A stretch of DNA of 37,889 bases from Acidimicrobiia bacterium (GTDB lineage: Bacteria; Actinomycetota; Acidimicrobiia; Acidimicrobiales; Aldehydirespiratoraceae), in contig JAHQYM010000016.1 in the NCBI GenBank assembly GCA_024421095.1, forward strand, positions 1 through 37,889, read 5' to 3'. Under the pieces are notes generated by a model. The model did no database searches. It saw nothing but the letters and a program-made list of their open reading frames with translations, and was not told the origin of the DNA. Positions 23,329 to 30,461 of this stretch are shown here, piece after piece. The stretch's first letter is position 1; each line of letters opens with the position of its first letter. Made by a program: the position numbers and the translations under genes.

Positions 23329-24615
23329 CTAGAACTCCGTTGTGAGGACATCAACGATGGTTCCGTTATCGGCCACCTCGGGGATGTGAGTCCATTTGTC
23401 GAAGGTGGTGCAGGGGTGGCTGATCCCGAAACTGATCAAGTCGCCAACATTGAGTTGGTCATTCGGATCGATTTTTAGAAACGTGTGTTGGTCCATGAGT
23501 TTCGACACCCGCCAGGAGGGTGGGACGCGGTTGCGTTGGTTCCCCTGTTCGCCAACGTGTTGTCGCCACAAGGGAACTGGAAGCCCCTCGTCAAAAGAAA
23601 CGTCTCGTTTGCCGATATCGAGCAGTGCGAGGTTTGGTTCTGGCCGCGAGGTGACTTGCGCGATCGCTTCAAGAGCGGGCTGCAGCGGTTGCTGGTTGCG
23701 TAGCGGTGATACTCGTTGGTAGATGCCGTGGTCGTGGGTGACGTAGCATCCGCTGCGCAGCACCAATTGAGCATTGTGACGTTGCGCGACAGGTCCGCAA
23801 ATGTCCACCACATCATCGAAATGGGCGCTGCCGCCGGCACTTATGATCGGCTCGTGGTCAATGTCAAACAGCCCGAGGTTGGCGAGCCGCGTGAACGAAT
23901 CAGCTAGATCTCTTAAGTAACTTCGGACGCTTGGTAGGGCATCGCTCGCGTCTGTTTTGAACACTCCTTCGTACCCGGCGACACCCACGCAACGTACCGA
24001 GTCGATTGCTTTGGCTTGTTCAGCGAGGGCGGCAGCATCGCTGAACTTGCGGGTGCCGCCACGGCCACCGAAACCACCGATTTCTACCAGCACCGAGATG
24101 CCCTCGGTGTGGGGCGAGTTGAGGCGCTTGGGTCGCTTGAGTCGTTTGAGTCCTTCTTGTGAGTCGACAAAACAGTAAAGTGTGAGCCCTTGAGAGACCG
24201 CCTCAAATGCCCAATTGATGGCTGTTTCGTTGATTAACTGATTGGCGATTAGGATGCGCCGCACGCCATAGTCAAAGAGCGTTCGAGCTTGGACTGCATT
24301 GGCGACCGTGATACCCCACGCGCCATGCTCAATCTGACGAGAGATCAGTGTGGGTGACATGGTTGTTTTTCCGTGTGGTGCTAACTGCACGCCGTGTGAT
24401 CGACAGTATTCTTGCATCGTTTGCAGATTGTGCTGAATTGCGCTAGCTCGGAGGATCACAAGCGGGGAAAGAAAGGAACCGTCAAAGATGTTTCGCCCGA
24501 GCAATGCATCGCTACTGCAGTCCAGGAGGTCAGCGGGTGCGGCTTTGGTGCTGCAGCGCAGTTTCGGAGAGTACTGGCGCGGGTGCAGTTCCCCTGCTGT
24601 TGGGTCAACTGACAC
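23329..24615 (-). CDS. Fold-III PLP enzyme of the D-threonine aldolase/D-serine dehydratase-like family, candidate D-glucosaminate ammonia-lyase
   Basis: The 428-residue protein has an alanine-racemase-type barrel with the PLP lysine in QLAPHGKTTMSP (K83), and a C-terminal beta domain containing the HxC zinc or metal pair typical of D-serine dehydratase-like enzymes (H400 and C402 in SFGISHPCTTF). Family members act on D-configured beta-hydroxy amino acids by elimination or retro-aldol cleavage. D-glucosaminate is such a substrate (D-configured amino carbon, OH at C3), and its deamination yields 2-keto-3-deoxygluconate, which fits the adjacent KDG-kinase-like gene. Generic D-amino acid deaminase or D-threonine aldolase activity is the alternative. 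The start overlaps the kinase stop by 11 bp. Confidence 0.8.
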   Translation of the reverse strand: MSVDPTAGELHPRQYSPKLRCSTKAAPADLLDCSSDALLGRNIFDGSFLSPLVILRASAIQHNLQTMQEYCRSHGVQLAPHGKTTMSPTLISRQIEHGAWGITVANAVQARTLFDYGVRRILIANQLINETAINWAFEAVSQGLTLYCFVDSQEGLKRLKRPKRLNSPHTEGISVLVEIGGFGGRGGTRKFSDAAALAEQAKAIDSVRCVGVAGYEGVFKTDASDALPSVRSYLRDLADSFTRLANLGLFDIDHEPIISAGGSAHFDDVVDICGPVAQRHNAQLVLRSGCYVTHDHGIYQRVSPLRNQQPLQPALEAIAQVTSRPEPNLALLDIGKRDVSFDEGLPVPLWRQHVGEQGNQRNRVPPSWRVSKLMDQHTFLKIDPNDQLNVGDLISFGISHPCTTFDKWTHIPEVADNGTIVDVLTTEF

Positions 24616-25690
24616 TGTACTGCTGGTTCTTGATAGTAAGTCCGGGTTGTGGATAAGCCAAGTTTAGGTGCGCGGTGCGCCACTGTTGCGGCGACATTTC
24701 AAGCAAGAACCTCGTTGTTCGCTCATCGGCCAAGGGGCCCACGTCACTGCACTGGGCGAGTGCGCTCATCGCGGTTATGTGACCAAGACGCAGGCACTTT
24801 TCGATGTTGTCTTGATCTGTCAAGATGCCAGATAGAAAGCCGGCCGCGAATGCGTCTCCTGCTCCGACTGGCTCAACTACCGGCCCGTTCAGTGCCGGGA
24901 CGAACCACGCTTGCCTTAATAGATCTGCGTATGCACCGTTACCCCCGTCTTTGACGACGAGCACGTTTGGGTTAGGTAACAGTTTGCGGATATCGGCGAC
25001 GGATGTGGCGCTCCAAAGGTCGGTGGCCTCGTCAAGACCGACGAAGACGATATCGCATTTGTTTGCAACCTGTCGTAACACGGTTGAGGCGTTGCTGCTG
25101 TTCCAAATGGTCGGACGCCAGTTGATGTCGAACGATATTCGTGTCTGTGAACTGCGGTTGTTGATCAGGGATTCTGCGAGTTGGCGGCAAGTGCTGGAGA
25201 GCCCCAAAGTGATGCCCGTCAGGTGAAGGATTTTCGGGTTTTGGCTTATGGCGGCCGCAATCTCTGGCGTCATGGCGGCTGCGGCGGAGTTTCTTCGGTA
25301 GTAACGTACCCGCCGATTGTGTTCGGTAACTTCTTTGAGCATGAGCCCGGTCTGATGATCGGGTAGGCGACGTACGTTGCCGATATCCACACCAGAGTTC
25401 TTGATGCTTGACAACACTAGGTCACCTGCGAGGTCAGTTCCGACTTGGCTTATCCAGGCGGTTCGCAAACCCAATGCCGAGCAGTTGCGCACAACGTTGG
25501 ACTCCGCACCACAAACTTCCCATTCAAACGCTTCGTCTTCTAGGTTTGGTCGTACTGCCAACATTGATTCGCCGATAGCCATCACGTCAATATCTGTGCT
25601 TGGACAGTGCGTGCTCTTGGCGTTGCTTGAGTTGTGAGTGTTGGGCGTATCTTGGTAGCGATAACTTGCCGTGTTGTGCCGATTTGTCAT
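24605..25690 (-). CDS. PfkB family sugar kinase, probable 2-keto-3-deoxygluconate kinase
   Basis: Ribokinase-fold motifs are clear: VMAIGESMLAVRP at the first strand, FDINWRPTIW (a segment shared by KDG kinases), and the anion-hole/catalytic region VEPVGAGDAFAAGFLSG. KDG kinase makes 2-keto-3-deoxy-6-phosphogluconate for Entner-Doudoroff cleavage. The track start at 25720 lies within the operator-like sequence; ATG 25690 is a reasonable choice, but no ribosome site is evident. ATG 25582 (MAIGESML) is also possible, since the first ~35 residues are polar and not conserved-looking. It is the first gene of a three-gene unit with the PLP enzyme and the IclR regulator, and is divergent from the deacylase. 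Confidence 0.82.
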   Translation of the reverse strand: MTNRHNTASYRYQDTPNTHNSSNAKSTHCPSTDIDVMAIGESMLAVRPNLEDEAFEWEVCGAESNVVRNCSALGLRTAWISQVGTDLAGDLVLSSIKNSGVDIGNVRRLPDHQTGLMLKEVTEHNRRVRYYRRNSAAAAMTPEIAAAISQNPKILHLTGITLGLSSTCRQLAESLINNRSSQTRISFDINWRPTIWNSSNASTVLRQVANKCDIVFVGLDEATDLWSATSVADIRKLLPNPNVLVVKDGGNGAYADLLRQAWFVPALNGPVVEPVGAGDAFAAGFLSGILTDQDNIEKCLRLGHITAMSALAQCSDVGPLADERTTRFLLEMSPQQWRTAHLNLAYPQPGLTIKNQQYSVS

Positions 25691-25711
25691 AAGGTCGTAT
25701 ACTATCTTGGT

Positions 25712-25746
25712 GTGCAACATTTACACTTACTGTGCGTATATTGCAC
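25712..25746. promoter_or_regulatory. Operator B: second 35-bp site, between the divergent kinase and deacylase genes
   Basis: The sequence is GTGC-N7-ACAC (25712-25726) followed by GTGC-N7-GCAC (25732-25746). It has the same length and layout as site A at 16892. The first six, middle five (GTGCG) and last five bases are identical between the two sites, while most intervening positions differ. It lies 21 bp from the kinase ATG 25690 and a few bases before the deacylase ribosome site, so one bound regulator could control both directions. Confidence 0.6.
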
Positions 25747-25764
25747 GATTGGGAGATGGTCGCG

Positions 25765-27216
25765 TTGCATGACCTAGCAATCCGTGGCGCACTCATTGAA
25801 GACGGCTCAGGGTGCCCAGCCTATGCAGGCGACATCGCCATTGACGGTTCCTTCATTGCCGCGCTGGGCGAAGTCGGCGCTGCACACGCCGAGATCAACG
25901 CTCAAGGGCTAGTAGCCGCACCCGGTTTCATTGATGCACACACTCACGACGACATGGAACTCCACCGCAACCCCAATAACCAATCGAAGCTCCGGCAAGG
26001 TGTGACAACAGTGGTGTGCGGGTGTTGTGGGTTCAGCGCTTTCCCACATTCCCCGCCACAGCGGTCACCCGACTTGCTTGGAGTTGAAGGTAACTGGCGC
26101 AGTTACCGAGAGTACCGAGAAACGCTCTTGGGGCACGGCATTGGTACGAACCTAGTTGCTTTCGTTGGCCACAACACGGTTCAGCGTTTGCTTTGTGGGC
26201 TCGGAAGTGCCGAACCGTCCGCGGTCGCCCTCGTAAACATTTGCGACGAAATCCGTAGGGCGATGGACGAAGGAGCATTCGGAGTTTCGACAGGCCTCAT
26301 TTATCGCCCGGGGCGGGAGGTATCGACTGCTGCGCTCAGTCAGATTGTTGCGACTGTGGCCGATTACGGCGGCATCCACAACACCCACATACGCAACGAG
26401 GCAGACGCACTCATTGATGCGCTCGCCGAGGCAATTTCGATTGCTGAAGATACTGGGGTCGGGTTACAGATTTCTCATCTGAAGGTCATCGGCGAGCACA
26501 ACTGGGGCAGTCTTGGTGATGCGCTGAGCGTATTAGATGCGGCTCGGGTTCAGGGGATCGACATCGGTTTCGATGTTTACCCGTATTGTGCCGGGTCAGG
26601 GCCACTCTCCACCTATTTTCCGCCCGAGAATATTGATGAGACAAGAGCGCTCCTCGTTCAGATCATTCGCTGCCTTGATTACCCGGAGTTTGAAGGGAGA
26701 CGGCTTGGTGAGATAGCTGAGGAACAAGGCACATCTGTGGCTTCCATAGTGCGCCAGTTGGTTACTGCACCTCAGGCCAACGAGACATTGTGTGTCATTT
26801 TTGAGATCCATGAAGATGACATGCTTAAGGCGTTGCTGCACCCGTTGGCCATGATTGGCAGTGACGGAATCCCCCAAGAACACGGCGTGCCTCACCCCCG
26901 TCTTTTGGGCACTTTCCCGCGAACGCTCGGTTACTATTGCCGTGAACGGTCGGTGTTATCACAAAGTACGGCTATCGCCAAGATGACTTCTGTGCCTGCC
27001 GCTCGCTTCCGACTCGACAACCGTGGCCTTCTTCAAGTGGGTTACGTGGCCGATGTCGTGCTTTTTGACCCGGCCACGGTCGCCGACCGGGGAACCTATA
27101 CGTCGCGTGCTTTCCCCACAGGTATCCACCATGTTTTTGTGAACGGGCAACATGCGATCTCCGAGTCTGTCTTGACCGGCGTGCGTGCCGGCGAAGTACT
27201 GTCTGCCTCCCCCTAA
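25765..27216 (+). CDS. N-acyl-D-amino-acid deacylase family amidohydrolase
   Basis: The metal-dependent amidohydrolase barrel is marked by PGFIDAHTHDDMELH, GVTTVVCGCCGFSAFP, ISHLKVIG and the late aspartate segment SDGIPQEHGVPHPRLLGTFPRTLGYY, all characteristic of D-aminoacylases. Family enzymes remove N-acyl groups from D-amino acids. TTG 25765 gives the usual start (x-H-D-L-A-I-R-G) and has GGGAG (25751-25755) nine bases upstream; ATG 25756 directly abuts that GGGAG and is less likely; the track start GTG 25732 lies in the operator. In this locus the most coherent substrate is N-acetyl-D-glucosaminate, an N-acyl-D-amino acid by stereochemistry. RidA follows 20 bp downstream. Confidence 0.9.
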   Translation: MHDLAIRGALIEDGSGCPAYAGDIAIDGSFIAALGEVGAAHAEINAQGLVAAPGFIDAHTHDDMELHRNPNNQSKLRQGVTTVVCGCCGFSAFPHSPPQRSPDLLGVEGNWRSYREYRETLLGHGIGTNLVAFVGHNTVQRLLCGLGSAEPSAVALVNICDEIRRAMDEGAFGVSTGLIYRPGREVSTAALSQIVATVADYGGIHNTHIRNEADALIDALAEAISIAEDTGVGLQISHLKVIGEHNWGSLGDALSVLDAARVQGIDIGFDVYPYCAGSGPLSTYFPPENIDETRALLVQIIRCLDYPEFEGRRLGEIAEEQGTSVASIVRQLVTAPQANETLCVIFEIHEDDMLKALLHPLAMIGSDGIPQEHGVPHPRLLGTFPRTLGYYCRERSVLSQSTAIAKMTSVPAARFRLDNRGLLQVGYVADVVLFDPATVADRGTYTSRAFPTGIHHVFVNGQHAISESVLTGVRAGEVLSASP

Positions 27217-27236
27217 ATCAACCAGAAAGGAATTTC

Positions 27237-27638
27237 ATGAAACCCATTACCAATAGAAAAGCGGTCTCAACTAGTCAGGTTCCACCCGCAGCCGGCCCGT
27301 ACTCTTCAGCGATTATTTCTCGAGGGTTCGCATTTCTGTCGGGTCAAGGTCCCTACGATGCCGCGGGAGCGTTGGCGGGCCAAGACATTGCGAGCCAAAC
27401 CCGACAAACTTTGCAGAACTTAGATGCGATCGCGAGTGAGTTTGGGGCCACTCTGAAGGACGCTGTTCGGGTCGGCGTGTATCTAACCGATATGGATAAT
27501 TTTGCGGGAATGAACGAGGTCTACGCAGAGTTCTTCAGACAACCATACCCGGCACGTACGACCGTCAAAACTGGTCTACCCAAACCAGAGATGCTAGTAG
27601 AAATCGACGCGATAATAGTGCTGCCCGAGGTGCTCTGA
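27237..27638 (+). CDS. ridA: RidA/YjgF family enamine/imine deaminase
   Basis: GAAAGGAATTTC precedes ATG 27237. The 133-residue protein has the family landmarks: PPAAGPYSSAI, FLSGQGPYDAAG, RVGVYLTDMDNFAGMNEVYAEFF and YPARTTVKTGLPKPEMLVEIDAI, with the conserved Arg (R107) and Glu (E122) of active RidA members. RidA hydrolyses reactive enamine/imine products released by PLP-dependent ammonia-lyases. Its place beside a fold-III PLP dehydratase-like gene supports an elimination-deamination reaction for that enzyme. It is the last gene of the deacylase-ridA unit. A 90-bp gap without a visible terminator separates it from the convergent cadherin-like gene. Confidence 0.93.
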   Translation: MKPITNRKAVSTSQVPPAAGPYSSAIISRGFAFLSGQGPYDAAGALAGQDIASQTRQTLQNLDAIASEFGATLKDAVRVGVYLTDMDNFAGMNEVYAEFFRQPYPARTTVKTGLPKPEMLVEIDAIIVLPEVL

Positions 27639-27728
27639 AGCCACATCAACCCTAGTTGGAAATATTACGCAGGTGGTATGCTGATTGACGGTCGACTCGC
27701 GAAGTAAGCTTTTGATGATAGAAGCGTA

Positions 27729-29486
27729 TTAGCGTAAGCGGTTGTGGAATTGGGCGAGTAGCTTCAGTAGGGTTTCGAGGGTTACGCGGCCATTGTTGTA
27801 GTCGTAAACAGCGTTACGGATTTCGGTCAGAGTAACTGGCCGTTCGGTTATTGCGACGCGGGTGCCGTCGTCTTTTGGAGGCGGATCACCAGGAGGTGGC
27901 GGGTTATTACGCGGCGGTGGCGGATCGTCGCGCGGAGGCGGGTTATTACGCGGCGGTGGCGGATCGTTACGCGGTGGCGGGTCGTTGCTTGGTGTGATGT
28001 TTATGGTGACCGTAATTGTTGCCATCGGGAACAAAAAGTAGGGAACAAGGTCGCCTTGTGCATCTCTGGTTTTCCAATCGTATGCAGTTATTTCAATTTT
28101 GATTACTGGTTCGGTTTGGTGGTCCAGATTTGCGTTTTTCGCGACGGTTATTTGGCCGGTTTCGTTGTTGATATCAAATTTAGTACGATTTTTTCTTGGA
28201 AATTTTGAAGAGTACGCAAAATCGTAGTATACGGGGTAACGTACAAGTGTGCCGTACGGGTCGGTTGTCGCGAGGCGCGCGCCGACCGGTGTGCCTGCGG
28301 GTGACTTTTCAGGTACACTGCGCACAGCGTCTATCGTGTTGTCGTTGGACCGATAGTTCGAGAACAGCGACGAATAAAGTTCGATTGGGGGTTTCGACGG
28401 CGGATTCTCACGAATGATTGTAAAATAATAGCTCTGAGAATCGGTGAGGGGGGCCGGTGGCGGCAACCTATCCGCAATATTCACACCTAATTCGATCCTG
28501 TTGATGCCTACGTCAAGCGGTAAAACAATGCTTGGAACACCAGATGGTATAGGTTCTTGGAAAAAACTCACACAATGGTAGGTTGAGCAAGGTGCATCAC
28601 GATCGGTGCTTCTAACAAGCTTGTTGCCGTACACATCAATGTTGTAGGCCACTAACCTCAGCCATGCTTCGGGGTCGGTGGGTTCAGCGGTCAAAGTAGT
28701 TTGAGTGGTTTCGTATGGCACAACCGTGACATGATGCGTCACGTCCGACCGGAACCCTCGGATCAAAGAAAAGTCCGAGAACTCAATAGACTTGAGACTT
28801 AGGTCAGTCCCTGAATCGGCTATGTTGATCGTTACCGTTGTTTCAGTGGCGACTCCAGAACCTGTCGGGTCCAAAGCGGTAACCGTTACGGTAGCGGTGT
28901 TTGGTTCCGTTTCAAAATCACCTAGAGGGTAACTTTTCGGGACGCGGTTTACATACAATTCGCCGGTGTTCTCATCAATAGCAAAAATCTTGTCGTCGTT
29001 GTCTTTCAAACCATATACGATCCTGTCACCGTCTGGGTCTGTAGCAGTAATCCGATCAGCAAGAATCGGTTTCTGCAAGTAAACCGGACGATACAACTTT
29101 CGACCACTCCACCGGTGCTGGTCCCACACCTTTTCTGTAACAGTACGAACAATGTTGGAGCCTTCATCAAACACCGGACCATTGTTGGTGCCTCGAACGA
29201 CAGTCAACGAATACGTCTCCGACAGCGAACCGTCCTCAGCAACTACCGTCACAACCAACTGATTCGAACCAACACTAAGTTCCTTGAACCCGCTCAACGT
29301 TCCGGACGCGACTGGTACCCCATCCACAGCAACATTCGCGTTAGGATCGTTAGCAACGGGCACAGTTCTCAACCTCGTCACATAATGGGGCACTAAGATT
29401 CTGTAAGAAAACGTGTCCTGCGCAAAATTGAACCCCGAAACCGAAGGCGATAATACCAACCCATTGACATTGCCGCCGTTATGCAC
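27729..29486 (-). pseudogene. Cadherin-like/Ig-like surface protein gene lacking its 5' part
   Basis: Beta-sandwich modules are recognisable: a cadherin-like sandwich repeat at the start (LSPSVSGFNFAQDTFSYRI, ending ETYSLTVVRG), a cadherin-type module (IFAIDENTGELYVNRVP, TVTALDPTGS), a second sandwich repeat (KSIEFSDFSLIRGFRSDVTHHVTVVPY) and another cadherin module (KFDINNETGQITVAKN). A proline-rich stalk and a C-terminal helical segment (LTEIRNAVYDYNNGRVTLETLLKLLAQF) follow. Proteins with these domains are exported, yet no signal peptide precedes the first module. The only starts are GTG 29486 or the track start at 29570, which runs into the opposite-strand gene. A deletion of the true 5' end is the simplest reading. 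The DNA looks more AT-rich than its neighbours. Confidence 0.6.
27898..27967 (-). repeat. Perfect 31-bp direct repeat in the Pro-rich stalk coding region
   Basis: GGCGGGTTATTACGCGGCGG and the following 11 bases occur at 27898-27928 and again at 27937-27967, a 39-bp period that encodes a 13-residue PPPPRNNPPPRDD-type unit. It marks recent expansion of the stalk. Confidence 0.9.
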
Positions 29487-29891
29487 GCAACGGAATTGGC
29501 TCAAGACATTGTGGAGCGCAACATTAGCATCCCAGCACTGTATGACTTGTCGCAATCCGAGAGAACACATTTAGCAACTTTGGTGTCGCTTGGAGAGCCG
29601 GCATCTGTGGCTGAAATCGCCAGAAATGCCGGCACACCCTACAGCACGACCCGCGATATACACAGACGTTTGCTTCTGTCTGGCTATGTGTCCTACCAAG
29701 GCAAACTGTCTAGTCTCACCAAATTGGTACCTGCCGATGTCATTAGGAAAATAGTGTTGGGCGAAGACGGGACCGTTAACCACGCGGATTACGCAACCAA
29801 CGAGATTCCGTGTCGGCAATGGATGCCTCGTTCTAAAGCGTATTGCGCGTTGCGAGAAGGCCATCTTGGACGGTGCCGTTCAAAGAAGTAA
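29481..29891 (+). CDS. Small winged-helix protein with C-terminal Cys cluster
   Basis: The 136-residue ORF has an apparent winged helix (LSQSERTHLATLVSLGEPASVAEIARNAGTPYSTTRDIHRRLLLSGYVSYQ, about 23-75), suggesting DNA binding. It ends with a Cys-containing segment (IPCRQWMPRSKAYCALREGHLGRC) that could bind metal. I do not recognise the family. No ribosome site precedes ATG 29481, and the start region overlaps the 5' end of the cadherin-like remnant by a few bases, so the real start may be downstream. It may be a remnant of a mobile element or phage regulator, but no integrase or phage gene is nearby. Confidence 0.5.
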   Translation: MHATELAQDIVERNISIPALYDLSQSERTHLATLVSLGEPASVAEIARNAGTPYSTTRDIHRRLLLSGYVSYQGKLSSLTKLVPADVIRKIVLGEDGTVNHADYATNEIPCRQWMPRSKAYCALREGHLGRCRSKK

Positions 29892-29932
29892 ATCCATCTA
29901 CGCCATCACTTTGTTGGCAGGGAGAGGCGAGG

Positions 29933-30451
29933 TCAATCCCAGAGCCAGCGGGTGGCGCACCTTGAGAACTCTTCGGGGGTCTCAATCATGCCGAAGGCAC
30001 GTTCGGGGAGCACCTCGAACGCGGCACCGCCGTACACGGCCTCCATCATCTCTTCTTTGGAAAAGCCAGCTTCAGACATGTCAGTGTCGCAGTACTTCTC
30101 TGCCCACGCAACGGCCAGCGGTTCGGCCTCGTCGCCCCTGACGCGCACCGCGCGCCCCTCCAAAGAAACGCACTCGACGGTGTCGGCCGTGGTGACGACG
30201 ACCTGATCGTTGGCCTCAATGTTGCGCACCTTGCGCGCCCCGACATCACAGCACATCCCGAAGCGTTCCCGCTCAGGCATCCAGACACCCCAGACGGGCA
30301 TCGAATGCGGCCGGCCCTCGGCGTTGGCGGTCACGAACCAGAAGTTTCGTTCGGCGAGCAGGCGCTGCTCCGCCCACGCCCAGTCAAGCAAACCGTCGGG
30401 GTCCTGGATGACACCATATCCAGACATATCGGGACGTGTACTGCGCGGCAC
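29933..30451 (-). CDS. Pyridoxamine 5'-phosphate oxidase-related (FMN/F420-binding split-barrel) protein
   Basis: The 172-residue protein has the split-barrel pattern: LLAERNFWFVTANAEGRPHSMPVWGVWM, KVRNIEANDQVVVTTAD, VSLEGRAVRV, and a C-terminal strand ending ATRWLW. Members bind FMN, F420 or haem and have varied redox roles. The GTG at 30451 is 10 bp after the stop of the ADP-ribosylglycohydrolase gene; ATG 30427 (MSGYGV) is an alternative. It could be read through from the helicase-DarT-ADPRH operon, but nothing else links it to that module, and it may be a resident housekeeping gene at the island edge. Confidence 0.75.
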   Translation of the reverse strand: MPRSTRPDMSGYGVIQDPDGLLDWAWAEQRLLAERNFWFVTANAEGRPHSMPVWGVWMPERERFGMCCDVGARKVRNIEANDQVVVTTADTVECVSLEGRAVRVRGDEAEPLAVAWAEKYCDTDMSEAGFSKEEMMEAVYGGAAFEVLPERAFGMIETPEEFSRCATRWLWD

Positions 30452-30461
30452 CCGGCGAATT

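Noticed and set aside
29933-30451. PNPOx-like gene as a fourth member of the helicase-DarT-ADPRH system
   Set aside because: It is close (10 bp) but not overlapping, and its family has no known link to ADP-ribosylation; left as a neighbour unless co-occurrence shows otherwise.
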